64,000 nucleotides of DNA from Voacanga thouarsii (Eukaryota; Streptophyta; Magnoliopsida; Gentianales; Apocynaceae): the NCBI GenBank assembly GCA_026120185.1, contig JANUWF010002051.1:744001-808000 (forward strand), read 5' to 3'. Shown here one piece after another: positions 44,658 to 58,100 of this stretch; positions within the stretch are counted from its first letter, which is position 1; every line of letters starts with the position of its first letter. The notes under the pieces were generated by a model, which worked only from the letters and a program-made list of their open reading frames with translations, was not told the DNA's origin and ran no database searches. The position numbers and the translations under genes were made by a program.

Positions 44658-46535
44658 TGCATGCTATAAAAAAAAAATAGAAAAACACCAACACTTTGCA
44701 GTGAAAAGCCAAAAAAATAATACCTTTGCGTGTCTTTGGTTTGTTTGGCTGAAAAGAAGAGTGAACCACTGGAATGGCTTCTTATCTTGTCGATGATTCC
44801 GGTTGAAAACCAGTAATCTACCTACTCCTATAGGGCATGAACACGAAGCTCTTTGCTTCTTAGAATATTTCACCACCCAATCTATGTTGGTGAAACAACT
44901 TATGTGAGGAAAGGCTGTTCTTGATCCTTTGCTATCGATTAGCAAAATCAAGAAGTCACTCAAAAGAAAAAGGAACAGAAACAAGAGAGAAGATAGCCAA
45001 TGAAAAGCTCTATTTTTTTTCCCTCCTGTGTCTTCTGTATATCCCAACCACAAACACACGACTATTCACATTAATCTTGAGAACCAAACCCTAGTGTTTT
45101 AATATTTCAAAACATCCGGAGGCTATCAACAGAAGAGATTTGGCTTAGACTAGGCTCTCTTGCTCCATGAATTAAAAAAAAAAAAAAACCTTTTAGTCCA
45201 TGCTATTGGGCCAAAAATAATTTATTATTTTTCTTGGATCCAATGAGCCCAAAATAATAATAATTAATTATTTATTTCTTGGGCCTATTAAAATAACCCA
45301 ACAAATAATTAATGAGCTCAAATGAACTAAAATAATTATTTAAGCCTTTTATTAACTAGTTTAGGCCCAGATTAATTTTTTCTATTATTCAATCTAGGCT
45401 TAGACCCTGAATAATTAATTAACCAATGAAACTAGATAATAAATTTAATTTCTCTCGTTCTTTTATTTTGTTCTAGTCTAAAAATGAATTAGATTTCCTA
45501 AATAAAATAAAATCCTTTTTATTGTGACTATTTCCTCGACCTAATATTAATTAGGACTTACGGGTTATTCCAAGAACAAAAAAGACACATCGCCTTGACT
45601 ACTAAATGACCAAAATATCCTTGCTATATAAATAGCTGTATTTTACATTTTAAATATTTTCTAATATCATCATAAGAAAATATTGACCCTAAGGACAATG
45701 CTGCGTTAGCTATGTCTTTGACCTATAGGTGAAATGACTAAAATATCCCCCTACATACTGTCGTGCATTTAGAAAGGAAAGAGTGTACTAACAGGGTTTT
45801 ACCATTCTTAGGCTTTTAGTCCAATGATCTACGACTTCTTGGAACATTTTTACTTTCCAAGGGAGCTACTCTAAAGCCAATATCCAAGTCATATTCCCCA
45901 GGGCCTTGAATAATTAGATCATTCGGACAATCACAGGGGGCGATATAGTGTGGACACTATCTTGTACAAGTCTGTCTTGACTAACTAGTTATATATACCC
46001 AACATACAAGTATATTAGTCCTTTTAAAGAACCTCAACTATAGTATACCAAAGCATACGCTTCTAGCTTCATCAGACCACCAATTTACACTCAAGCTATA
46101 GAGTACAAGTCCACACTGTAGCAGTAGTAGTCTAGATTTTTATCACATAGTACTTTTAGGAAACTACTACAAGTCCTGTTCTACGTATTTGAAATTCGCT
46201 TGTGCTATGAGATGAGAAGACTACTCATTGGCTAAAGTTAAGCCATTTTCTATTTAGAACTCACAACACAATAACCTTACTATGATGAGATCTCCATTCT
46301 CATCATTTGGTTAAGAACAACAGTTTATGTGTTAAGTATCCCATGGTCTATACCATATTGTGAAAGACCTCCATTCGCATGAACTATTTACTTAAACACA
46401 ATAGGTCTTTTCAATAAAAATTGTGCATAAATATAAAGAAGATTTCACAAATAATTTTTTGAGAAAAAATACTTATGTTAATATAAGTCAAAATTACATC
46501 AGAAACCTAGTCTAATAGGGCATACATCCTAATAA
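44658..46535 (-). repeat. 3' LTR of the Tork-type element
   Basis: On the minus strand it begins TTATTAGGATGTATGCCC, a decayed TGTTAGG start, and ends at the Athila 3 gag junction near 44658 (ambiguous by about 4 bases because of tgcatgc). No coding frame in it is credible. The 131-residue minus-strand frame at 44664-45059 lies in the LTR and looks like chance. Confidence 0.7.
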
Positions 46536-46545
46536 TCTCCCATTT
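46536..46545 (-). other. Polypurine tract of the Tork-type element
   Basis: AAATGGGAGA on the minus strand, directly before the LTR and 12 bp after the end of the pol frame. Confidence 0.7.
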
Positions 46546-46556
46546 GCATTCTAAGA

Positions 46557-48510
46557 CTAAGTAAGTCTATAGGTGCCGATACCTATGGCGTCTAAGTGTC
46601 TTCTAAAGACTCTCTCCGCTAAAGTTTTGGTGAAAGGATCAGCCAGATTGTTCTCCGAGGCCATTTGTTCCATCACAACTTCCTATCTCTGGATGAAATC
46701 CTGTATCTGGTGGTACTTCCTTTCTATATGCTTTCTCTTTTTGTGGTTCCTGAGTTCTTTGGATTGTGAGACTGCATCAGTATTGTCGCAATACATCACA
46801 ACTAGTTTATTCATTCATGGCATTACTCTAAGTTCCAAAAGGAACTTCTAGAGTCAAACTACTTCCTTGGATGCCTCCGAAGCTACCACATACTCAGCTT
46901 CTATGGTTGAGTCAGCAATACAAGATTACTTGGTACTCCTCCATGAAATGGCTTCTCTATACAAGGTGAAGACATATCCATTAGTGGATTTTCTCTCATC
47001 CTTATCCGCCTGGAAGTCTGAGTTCGTGTATCCTATAGGAATCAAGTCATCAGCCCTATAAACCAGCATATAATCTTTTGTACCTTTAAGATAATTGAGA
47101 ATATACATTATAGCTTGCCAATGAACCTTCCCGGAGTTTGATTGATATCTCCTAACTAAGCTTACGGCAAAGTAGATATTTGACCTAGTATACAACATGG
47201 CGTACATGAGACTTCCCATAGTTGAAGTATAGGGAATTCTATTTATTGTATCTTTTTCTTCTTAAGACTTTGGACAGTCCTTTGAAGAAAAAGATAACCC
47301 ATGTCTGCAAAGGATTAACACCCCCTTGCATGAGTCCATGCTGAACTTGGCCAGCATCTTGTCAATGTATGTAACTTGGGATAAACCTAACATTCTCTAC
47401 TTCCTATTTCTAAGAATCTTTATTCTGAGAATGTAACTGACTTCATCCAAGTTCTTCATACTAAATTGGCTAGATAGCAAACCTCAGTAGATGACAGCGT
47501 CCCTACATCATTTTCAATGAGTAGAATATCATCCATATATAGTACAAGAAAAATCACGTTTATACCTTTCAGTTTCCTATATACACATGGTTCATCCTCA
47601 TTTTGAATGAAACCGTAAGACTTTACAATCTCATTAAAATGAATGTTCCATACTTTAGATACCTGCTTAAGTTCATGAATGGATTTCTTAAACTTACAAA
47701 CCATATGTTCTTGGCCTTCAGCAATAAAAGTTTCTGGTTGGGACATATTAATGTTTTCACTAAGATGGCCGTTTAAAAATACCGCCTTGACATCTATTTG
47801 CTATATCTCATAGTCATAATGGCATATGATAGTAAGGAGGATACGGATGGACTTAAACATGACTACTGGGAAAAAGGTTTCCTCATAGTTGATTCCTTCT
47901 TTCTGACTATACCATTTCGCCACAAGCTTAGCTTTGAAGGTTTCCACCTTCCCATCTACTCCCTTTTTCCTCTTGTACACTCACTTATACCTAATGGGTT
48001 TTATCCCTTTAGGTGAAGCTATAAGATTCCAAACCAGATTGAAGTATATAGACTCAATCTCGGCTTTCATTACTTTATGCCATAGGTTTGCATCGACATC
48101 AACAATATTCTCCTCGTATCCAGTAGGATCTTGTTCCTGATGATCGGAAACTAAGTCAAAAACCTCTCCAGTCCATCTTTCTGGAACTCTAGATATCCTC
48201 CCACTATGATGAGACTCTGTTTGTACAGGTTCCTGATGCTGTACCTTGTTTTGTTCTGTAATTGGGTTAGGACAAGTTGATTCAGAAGATAACTTCTCTT
48301 CAAGTTCCAACCTTATCAAATCTTTAGTGGATGTACTTTGATCATCCTCTAAGTATCTAGCATTAGTACTCACTAGTACTTTTTGCTTATTGGGATTATA
48401 AAAGTAACTACCATTTGTACCTTTTGAATATCTAACAAAATAGCATAATTTTGATCTTGGTTCTAACTTGTCTCCCTTGAACAATATATAAGTTAGATAA
48501 CTCCATATCT
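46557..48510 (-). pseudogene. Tork-type integrase end, reverse transcriptase and RNase H
   Basis: The first segment (47981-48484, 167 residues) begins GDKLEPRSKLCYFV, the end of integrase, and passes through a polar linker into the first part of reverse transcriptase (LVWNLIASPKGIKPI). Next are QIDVKAVFLNG (about 47785), SIHELKQVSKVWN and the catalytic YMDD (about 47540), then GSLMYAMLYTRSNIYFAV (about 47165-47219). RNase H has GYTNSDFQADKDERKSTNGY (about 46975-47035), STIEAEYV and CDNTDAVSQSK. The frame stops at 46557. Frameshifts and stops occur at about 47220-47456, 47750-47980 and 46926, so it is inactive, although both catalytic Asp of YMDD remain. Confidence 0.85.
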
Positions 48511-48513
48511 TGA

Positions 48514-49802
48514 TATTAGCGTAAGGGCATTCTCTTGTGTTTTGACTTATGACAAATATTGATGAGGATTAACTTGCGTGATCTACATGTTATAGAACAT
48601 GTTTGACCTTAATTCTTCCAAGGCATGCAAATAAGATTGCTAAGCAACTCTTGAGCAATAGAATCCCAGAATGGGTGATGTAGTAGAAGACCAAGCTTAA
48701 GAGATTGCATACCAAGAAATCCTTGTGGAAGAACCTTAGATTAGGAATCTTTGTTAAGGCATTATTTGTATTAAATTCCTATGTGTTTTTTTACCTTATG
48801 ATGCAGTTTAATTCTACCTTCAAACATATAAACAAAAAGATTTCAAAGTTTTAAGTTTTCAGAATTTTTGACTGAGTAGTTTGGATGACTCTGCATCAAA
48901 AAGCCGTCCAAAATCCTGTAAACAGTGTCAAATTGATTCTGGTTGAAAAGTGCCATTTTGGACTTACTTTTTGGACATACTGTTGACCAATTCTTGAGTC
49001 CAAAACTCTGGCAAATCTGACAGTTTGAAACTAGCCGTTTCTAGCAATTAGAGCTCTACTTTTTGCTCTTATAAATGGTTTCGAAACTTAATTTTAAAGT
49101 ATATTTTTGTCTTATCTTTCTGAGAAATACTTTTACTCTCTAGAATACAAAAATCTCCTTTTCATAGTGCTTCAAAGTGAAATAAAATTGATTAAAAAAG
49201 GTAAAGGCCATTTGAGCTCATTTGTTTGTATATTCGCTCAAAAGCGTGAGTTATCTTTGTTTCATTACTATAATCCTCTTTGTGTATCAATGTTGTGGTG
49301 TAAAATTCATTTGGGGTGAAATTTGATTTGTTGGTTGATTGAGAGGTTTTGGTAAAACCAAGTATGGTGATCTTCTTATGTAATTGGTGTAGATAGACAT
49401 CATTAAGTTAGGTGAATGAAATCTGGTTAAAAATCCTTAAGTGTGAGCTTAAGGTAGTAGATGTAAATCTTGGTAGGTCGAACCACTATAAATCTTGTAT
49501 TCTTTCTCTCTGCATTTAATTTTAGCCGGCTGCAATCTTTCTAGTGAAAAATTCCTTTAATCTCTCCAAAAAAAAAAAAAAATCTTCATGGTTCTCACCA
49601 ATCTATTTTCACTCTTGTATTAATTGCATCGTGTGTCTTATCTTATTTAGATTGTAGTTAATCTTTAATTCATTTCGAAAGCTTCTTATTGTATCAGTTG
49701 CACTCTCTTCGATCTGAAATACGAAGGAGTTTCTCAAAACAAATTTTTGAAGAGCATTTTAAATTTGCCAAAAATCTTATTCACTCCCTCTAAGGTTTTT
49801 CA
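48514..49802 (+). repeat. 5' LTR of Sire 2
   Basis: 1289 bp, starting tattagcgtaagggcattct and ending aaggtttttca just before the primer site. It aligns with 20582-22132; the Sire 1 LTR is ~260 bp longer. Confidence 0.85.
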
Positions 49803-49804
49803 TT

Positions 49805-49816
49805 CGGTATCAAAGC
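49805..49816 (+). other. Primer binding site of Sire 2 (tRNA-iMet type, mutated)
   Basis: cggtatcaaagc differs from the initiator tRNA-Met complement at two positions and lies two bases after the LTR. Confidence 0.75.
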
Positions 49817-49879
49817 TTTAGTCTACTCTATTTCTGGTCTAACAACCATATAGAAAAGATCCTTTTGGCAAACTCATCT

Positions 49880-51640
49880 GCTCTCCCTTATGTTGAAGGA
49901 TCCTCAACAAATTGACCTTCTTTGTTCAATAGAAATAATTATACTTTTTGAAAAAATAGAATGAAGATTTATGTTTGTTCAATCAACTTTGAACTGTGGA
50001 ATCTGATTGAGAATGATCTATTTGTTCTGTCAAAATTTGTTGATGGTAGAAAAGTGCTTAAACAGAGTGCCGAATATGATGCTAAGACAATGCCAAAATG
50101 AAATTAAAATTTTAAGCCATGAATATTCTGTGTTTTGCCCTTGATGCCACTGAATATAACCGAGTTAGTGGCTATGATTCAGTCCATAATACGTGGAGAT
50201 TATTTGAAGTCACCCTTGAGAGGACAAATCAAGTGAATGAGTCTAAGTTGGGACTTTTGATTCATGATTGTGAATTGTTTATGATGAAGCCAAATGAAAG
50301 TATAACTAATATGTTTACCAGATTCATAAATATTACAAATAGACTTAAAGCCTATTGGAAAATCTATTCCCTTAAGCGAACAAAATAGAAAAATTTTGGA
50401 TGCTTTGCCTAAGAGCTGGCAACCGAAAGCTCAAGATGTGAAAGAATCAAAAGATTTGAAAACCTTACCGATTGAAGAGCTAATTGGCTCTCTCCTAACA
50501 CATGAAATTAAACTCAAGAGGTTTTAAGAATCTGATGATCATGACAAAGGCAAAAGGAGAATAGCACTGAAAGCTGCTAATGAGAATGCTGAAAGTAACC
50601 AATCTGATAGTGGTGATAGGACTGAAGTAGATACCAAAGAATTGGTCATGATTGCAAAGAAATTCAAAAGAATGTTCAACAAAAGAAACTTTAAAAGAGG
50701 AAAGAAGTTTGTGAAAAGAAAGGGACAAACCTCATCATTTAAGCCTCAATGCTATGAACGTAAGAGCATAGAACATTTCATTGCTGACTGCCTAATAGCC
50801 AAAGAAAAAGAAGATAGAATGCTCAAAAAAAGAAGAAGGATCTGAAAGTAAAGAAGGGCAAAGGACTAATGGGAACTTGGCACCAAAATGAGTCCGAATT
50901 CGTGGAAGATGGAAACTCTAAAAATGAAACTGTCCATATATGCTTCATGGCAATAGAAAATGAGGTAAATTCCACGACCACTATTCTCATATCTGATTTA
51001 CATAATTCTAATTATGAAAAGTATGATGATCCTAATAAATTGCTATTTGACATGTTTCATGAACTGAAAAGGCTGTCTAGAAGAAATAAAGAAATAAAGA
51101 TGAAAATTGACTGTTTGTTAGATGAGAATGCAAAGCTGTTGAATGAGAACAAAGTCTCTCTTGAGTCACATATGTGTGCAAATATTGAAAGGATGTTATC
51201 ATTACTTCCTTGCATCATGTGTCTCTAGAAAGTAAATGCTTATATGATAAAATTCGTTCTCTTGATATTATGGTTAGCAATTTTGATGATATGAAAAATA
51301 TAGTCGATGATCTCACTACATGCATTGAAAAGTTTACAAATGGCAAAAACAACTTGGAAAAATTGCTTGGTGCTCAGCACATAGTTGGAAACCGAATTGG
51401 TTTAGGCTATAGGCATGAGATCAAAGATAAAAATTACAAATCTCACTTTGTAAAAGATGCCTCATCATATATGACACACAAGTGTTGTACATATTGTGAA
51501 TAATCTGGACACAAAGCATCTAGGTGTCATGTTAAGAAGAAATTGGAATCCAGTGCAAGAATAGTTTAGAAAATTAGAAGAGCCATTACTAACCCCCGTG
51601 GACCGAAGAAAATGTGGGTACCAAAATCACTCTCCCTTCT
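49880..51640 (+). pseudogene. Sire 2 gag
   Basis: The N-terminus (RMKIYVCSINFELWNLIEN, about 49958-50015) and the gag core at 50119-50388 (YDSVHNTWRLFEVTLERTNQ, FMMKPNESITNMFTRF) show the UBN2/copia gag type. A basic stretch (AKKFKRMFNKRNFKRG, 50651 on) precedes a first zinc knuckle with one Cys replaced by Arg (CYERKSIEHFIADC). A coiled-coil region follows (MFHELKRLSRRNKEIKMKID, about 51050), then a second knuckle (CTYCE, stop, SGHKASRCH, about 51484-51530) that keeps all Cys and His but has a stop inside. There are frameshifts at about 50100, 50385 and 51225. Domain order matches Sire 1 at 14694-15951. Confidence 0.83.
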
Positions 51641-53190
51641 CATGTATAGGTACATTCATTGGAGAAAATGAACTTCACAAAGTAGTTCTTGGATAGTGAA
51701 TGTTCAAAACACATGATCGAAAATGTAGCTCTATTAGAAGATGTGCAAGCAGTAAATGATGTATTTGTTACCTTTAGAGATAAAAAGAAAGGAAAAATTT
51801 TTAGCATAGGAAACATTGGTAAAGGCTCTTCAACCATTATCAAACAAGTGTTATTAATTGATGAGTTGAAATAAAACTTACTTAGCATTAGTCAATTATG
51901 TGACAATAGTTGTAAAGTTATTTTTGAGAAAGATTCTTACTCTATTATGGACAGCTCAAATAATGAAATAATCTATGTTACTAACCATGTTGGGAATGTT
52001 TATATATTCTATCTTGATGATCTTATAACTCATGATATTAGATATCTTTCCATGCATGACAATGATGGCTGTCTTTGCCATAGAAGACTAGGCTATGTAT
52101 TTTTTGATTTCCTAAATAAATTATTTTCAAAAGAGCTTGTTAGGGGATTGTCCAAAATGAAGTTTGATAAAAGTAAAATATGTGATACATGCCAATTTGG
52201 AAAACAAATCAAAACCTCTTTCAAACCCAAGAAAATGATTTCTACCTCAAAACCTCTTGAATTAATACATATGGATTTGTTTGGACCAATGAGGACAACT
52301 AGCCTTAGTGGTAAGAGGTATGCTTATGTTTTAGTAGATGACTTCTCAAGATTTACTTAGACTTTGTTTCTTGGACAAAAAGATGAAGCATTTTCTAAAT
52401 TCTTAAAATTATTCATGCGCGTCCAAAACTCTATTGGATGCAAACTGATTTCTATTAAAAGTGACAATGGTAGAGAATTTTGGAACAGTGAGTTTACACA
52501 CTTTTGTGATGAAAACGGAGTTTTTCACAACTTTTTAGCTGCTAAAACCCCTTAATAGAATGGTGTTGTTGAGAGGAAAAATAGAACTTTGCAAGAAATG
52601 GCTAGATCCATGATTTGTGAAAACTCGTTTCCAAAATACTTGGGCTGAAGCTATAAATACAGTATGTTATATTGTAAACCAAGTGATGTTGAAACATTTT
52701 CTAAAAAAAACACTGTTTGAGTTTATGTTTGACAAAACTCCTCAATTTTCTATTTAAAGTATTTGGCTACAAATGTTTTGTTCTTAATACCCAAGATAAT
52801 CTTGAAAATTTTGATAGCAAATCTGATGAGGATATATTCATTGGATACTCTTCCAATAAAAAGGCATATAGAGTGTACAATAAGATAGCTATATGTGTAG
52901 AAGAATCCGTACATGTTGTCTTTGATGAATCTAACATTTATACTTCAAGAAAATATGATGATGATGTAGGAAGTTCAAAAGAAAGAGGGAAAGAACAACA
53001 CAAAGCACCACCGCTGGACACTCATGCTAAAGTAGAGGAATTTGAACATAATAAACTGAACAAATCAAGAAAAAAAATGAAGAGCTCACGGATCAAGGAT
53101 TACCAAGAGATTGGAAAGACAAAACTGATCATCCAAAAGAGCAAATCATTGGTGATCCTAGCTGTGGAGTTAAAACTAGACGATATTTTA
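51641..53190 (+). pseudogene. Sire 2 protease and integrase
   Basis: The protease motif is DSECSKHM (51689 on). A pre-integrase zinc region follows (HRRLGYV ... CDTCQFGKQ, about 52080-52210), then the integrase core with all three catalytic positions: Asp in IHMDLFGPM (about 52268-52295), Asp in IKSDNGREF (about 52455-52480) and Glu in VVERKNR (about 52565-52585). Two adjacent stops (TAATAG) replace a conserved Gln-Gln before NGVVERK, and a TAG replaces a Trp after DDFSRFT. The C-terminal part (52717-53193) has FGYKCFVLN and a polar linker with DDDVGSSK. Sire 1 lacks the second half of the core. Confidence 0.85.
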
Positions 53191-54745
53191 TAGACAATTT
53201 TGCTCTACTCTCTAGTATAAAACCTAACTGTATTGATGTGTCCTTGCATGATGATTTTTGGATAATAGCTATGCAAGAAGAGCTGAATCAATTTGAGAGA
53301 AATCAAGCTTGGAAACTCATCCCTAGACCACTTGATCATCCGGTTATTGGTACCAAGTGTGTTTTAAGAAATAAACTTGATGAAAATGGAGTGGTGATTA
53401 GAAATAAAGCTAGACTTGTAGCCCAAGGATTCAATTAAGAAGAGGGCATTAATTATGATGAAACATTTACTCTCATTGCTAGATTAGAGTCCATAAGAAT
53501 ACTCCTTGCCTTTGCATCTTTCAAAAATTTCATGCTTTATCAAATGGATGTTAAAAGTGCATTTTTGAATGGTTTTATTGAAAATGAGGTATATGTAAAA
53601 CAACTTCCGGGCTTTATTCATGAGCACTTTCCAAATCATGTTTTCAAACTCTAAAAATGCTCTTTATAGTTTAAAACAAACCCCATGAGTTTGGTATGAA
53701 AGACTTAGTGGATTCTTGTTCTCAAAAGGTTTTTCAAGAAGCTTGATCGATACTACACTGTTTATTAAGTTGGAGAATTTTGATGATCTTCTTATTGTTC
53801 AAATTTATGTTGATGATATCATTTTTTGTGCTACTAATGACTCCTTATGCAAAATGTATGCTAAGATTATGCAGCAAGAATTTGAGATGAGCAAGATGGG
53901 AGAACTTAACTTCTTCATCGGGCTGCAAATCAAACAAACCAAGGATGGAATCTTCCTAAATCAAGCTAAGGAATTGCTCAAAAGGTTTGGTATGAACGAA
54001 GCTAAAGAAATCAGTACACCCATGAGCACTTCTCTAAAGCTTGACAAGGATGAAAAGGGTAAGAAGGTAGACGAATCAAAATACAAAGGTATGATTAAAA
54101 GTTTATTATATCTTACTGCTAGCAGGCCAGACATTATATTTTCAGTTTATCTTTATGCCATATTTTAATCGTGTCCAAAGGAATCTCACTTATGTGCTGT
54201 GAAATGCATAATTAGATATTCAGTTGGAACATATGATTATGGTTTATGGTATCCTCGTACTAACACATTTGATCTTATAGGTTATACCGATGAGGACTAT
54301 GCAGGTTGTAAAGTTGAATGAAAAAGCACTAGTGGGTATTGCCAATTTCTCGGATACTCTCTAGTGTCATGGCCTAGCAAAAAACAGGCCTGTGTATCTT
54401 TATCCACAACCGAGGCTGAATACATTGTAGCAGGGAGTTTCTGTTCACAAATTCTGTAGATGAAAAATACACTGCTTAATTTTGGTCTCAATTTTGATTG
54501 CATACCTATACTATGTGATAATACAAGTGCAATCAATCTAACTAAGAATCCTATTCAATATTCTAGGACTAAGTATATTGAGGTTAAACATCATTTTATT
54601 AGGGATCATGTGCTCAAAGGAGATGTATGTGTTGAATATATCCCATTTGATGAACAACTCACGGACATTTTCAGAAAACCTTTAGCCGAAGAGAGGTTCA
54701 ATAATCTGAGAAGAGGTTTAGGACTTACTAAGATCATATGTCTGA
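53191..54745 (+). pseudogene. Sire 2 reverse transcriptase and RNase H
   Basis: 53238-53438 holds the fingers region (MQEELNQFERNQAWKLIPRP, ARLVAQGF). After a stop the palm continues with YQMDVKSAFLNG (about 53540) and the catalytic YVDD in VQIYVDDIIFCATN (about 53800-53830). The long open stretch 53716-54168 (150 residues) ends SRPDIIFSVY. RNase H has GYTDEDYAGCK (about 54280), STTEAEYIVAG, and CDNTSAINLTKNP (about 54515-54555). The frame ends with FRKPLAEERFNNLRRGLG (54670-54725), the part retained in Sire 1. Stops at 53435, 53655, 54167, 54319 and 54458 inactivate it. Confidence 0.87.
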
Positions 54746-55198
54746 CATATTTGCAAGATTTGTTGTTTTTATTTGCAGAACCACTGAAGACACAACTTTT
54801 GGACAATGATTTTGGACGAAACATTTTGGAAAGAAAATCCAAAACTCATTTTTCAAAACTCTCTCTTTAAGGAGTTCCTTTTGGCTAAACATTTCAGATG
54901 AAGCCTGAATCCAAAATCAAATCAATACTGGTGCTTCATATATCCTTTAAGAATGACTGCTTCTAGATTAGTCTTTTTGAAATTTAAAATAGTAGCACTT
55001 TTCTCAAGATAGCTTTTGAAATCTCTGATGAAAAGCCTTTTTCCAATGTACTTGAGTGTACTTATTGTCACAATCTCCTAGGAACTCACAAAAGATTTTC
55101 TCTCTCTCCTCTATCCTGAATTCTGAAACCAACCAGACTTCATCTTTCTAAGCTTCTTTTTGAACAACCAAAAGCCCAAGCCTTCATCCTTTGATTAC
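54746..55198 (+). other. Spacer between pol and env-like frame of Sire 2
   Basis: Non-coding, counterpart of 17051-17518. The pol frame at 54460-54870 reads on into it by chance. Confidence 0.55.
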
Positions 55199-58100
55199 AA
55201 TGGTAAAATCACCTAAATAAACCAAACCAAAGTCAAAGAAAGTCCAAAAAAGCAGTCCGATGATGAAGAAGAAATCGACTAAAACGAAAAAGGGAAAAGA
55301 AGTTGCTCCCTAACTCTTGGCTTCACAGACCAACTCTTTCAAATCATCCTTAGAACAGAAATGTTCTGAGACGTAGGTACCTTACTTTTTAGATTCTAAA
55401 AGTAAATCTGATTTTGATGGATGGGTCTTAAGAAATTGAATGGTAATAGTTAGTTATCGTGCAAATCTAGCATCTTTTTTGAAATTTTCAAATGTGTAAA
55501 ATATGCTTGAGTCTCTTGAGTGGGGAGCCCTATTATCTGTTGATGAGAAATTGTTTACTTCTCTTGTATGGGAATTCTATTCTAACTTGAGAAAAGGCCG
55601 ATTAGAGGAAACCGGAGGAGGGGTTATGGTCTGATGGTACACCTTTAGAGTTAGGGGTAAAAATCTTGAGTTTGATCACTTGAATAGGATATGTGAGGTC
55701 AGAGATGGTGGGATTTAGTATTTTGAACTAAACAAGTTCTCGTAAGGAACTGATCTATTTGAGTTGGGAAAGTTTGAAAGTATATTCACTGGCGGAAAGA
55801 ATTTTAAGAACTCTAGTGATAGGAACACGAAATGGTTGAATGGATAGGGTAGGATTTTGCACCACATAGTTTCTACCATGGTGGTTCCAAGTTTCGGACA
55901 CAAAACCTCTATCAACATTATGTAAATGGTGATTATGCTAGCGCTTTTTGAAAATAGGCGAATAAGTTTTGGGTATCTTGCTGTCAAGCTGATGATGCAA
56001 ACCAGGAATACTCCCAGTAAAGTGCTGCCTTATAGAAACCTATTGACTAAAATGTTTAGGTATTTTAGTGTTGATCTGAATTCTGTCACCCTTGCTCCTT
56101 CAAAAATGAATGTGTACAGCTTTAAGTCATTTGAACGAATAGGATATGTGAGATTGGATAATGAGTGGAAGCTGCTTCGAGATGTAGCTGATGATGAAAA
56201 AGAAAAGCTGTTAAAGGTAAAGGCTAAAGGCAAGAGTGCCCCATCTGTCAGAACAAAGAGAAAGGTTAAGTTAGAACTTCAGGAAGAATCTTCTACTAAA
56301 GGCAAACGAAGAACACAAAACAAAGGGATCAGTAAAAGCATTCTAGAAGCAATTAATTTGCTGGCTATTAAGGTAGACAGTCTCAGTTCAGAAATTCAGA
56401 TTCTTGGAAATAGGCTAACTGCAGTGGAAGAGAAGGATAAAAATGATGAAACAATGCCTACTCCATCAGCACCATCCCCAGAAAGGTAACTAAAGAACAA
56501 CCTGTTAGGATTCGTGGACTCCTAAAGGCGAAAAATATCTACAAATCCCTTCCGATGACCCAAGTAAATGATTAAGAAGACCTAAAGGTTTACAAAATTA
56601 CCTTTGTTCGGCATAATTGAGGTCTTTTGATTTTGATTGTGCTGTCGTACATGCAACTCAAACGATCACCAGACGCTACAGTGTGTGAACATCCTCTATC
56701 GGATACACACAACGAATTAATTCGTTACCCCGAGAATGCTAGTGCCTAGAGTTTGAGAGGCTTATTTTTTTTGTGAATGGAGGCACAAATATTTTTAACA
56801 AAACGAGACTCTTGAGAAGACGACTAGGGTTTTCTTAAAACCTACTCCAAACCTCTTAGAGTCCAACTCTAATAATATCTTATCCTATTTTAATTTAAAT
56901 TCAAATTAAATTAAAATTGATATGATAAAATTCTGGCATTATCTTGATAGTTTAACTAATTAATTTACCGAATCAGATTCTTATAATCTAGACATCATCC
57001 AGATACATCGAATGTGGACATATTTCCAGATTCATTATATCTAGTAAATTTTCTAGGTTCAATTAACTTAGATATATTTTCAGATTCATCGAATCTGGTT
57101 ACTAGAAAAATAATCTAACAAGGTCGTTTATTGTGTGACTCTATAGGTTCATTTAACACTGGCAGTGTGCCCAAATCATATTTAAATGGCCCATAAGTTA
57201 TAAGTGGTTTCTAGCAAAACATTATAACTATCCAGGTTAAATGAAGATCAGTGATCTCTTTAAACCAAATCATAATTTTATATTTAGTCATTTTGTCACA
57301 TGATATCCAGATTAAGCATAAGGCACAAAGCATGTCATCCATATTAATCTTAATTAATTATTGCTTGATTTCATAGTAGACTGTTCAAACAAATGATATC
57401 AATATCTTAGATTGATATATTTGAGCACAGCCATCCATTTTAACAGTCTAACTTATCAAGGGGCCCATGGATATCTCTCCCATAATTGAGAGGGACAAAT
57501 TCCTTCACTATCAATCATATTCCTCTCCTTGATTTATTCTATATCTAACAGTAGTCTAATTTATTATCTAGTTAAAGACAACTTTAGACAACGTCAAAAT
57601 ATAGAATTTATCAAGTAGGAAACTATGATGAATTTAGATTGAAGGATTTTTAATATCATTATAGCTAGAAAGTATTTATGACATGTTCCATGAAGTACTC
57701 TTACAGTGGGTCATGTCCAATAGAATGTTCTCTAACATTTATTTATATTTTGACTTAATATCACAAATATCCATGACTAGTAAAATATAGCCATCAAGTC
57801 ACAAACATTCTAATCTTAATTTTTTTTTATTATTCCAATAATAATAATCGATTAGGGACAGTTTTAGAATAGTCATTGTATTCATTGTAGGGTTTTACTA
57901 TCAAGTCACATACTTGATAACCACAAAACAAAATGCACTATTCATGGGAAGGAAAACCTCATATAATTATATAAAATATAACGACAATAGTATAAGTACA
58001 AATTGATTCTAGGGCATATCCCTAACACAACCTATCCCTGAGGCTAAAGAAGAAGTGTGAAAAAGCAGCAAGATGAGGAAATGATAGCTCCTAAACTAGG

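Larger units (their letters stand above)
44658..48513 (-). mobile_element. Tork-type Ty1/copia element, minus strand, 3' half
   Basis: On the minus strand, the end of integrase, reverse transcriptase and RNase H are followed by a polypurine tract and a 1.88 kb LTR. The element is cut at 48513 by Sire 2, so its gag, protease, integrase core and 5' LTR would lie on the far side of that insertion. The lineage (Tork) is inferred from the reverse-transcriptase/RNase H sequence and LTR layout. Confidence 0.78.

Noticed and set aside
44664..45059. 131-residue minus-strand frame with a hydrophobic stretch
   Set aside because: It lies inside the Tork-type LTR, has no recognisable domain and is rich in low-complexity Phe/Leu.
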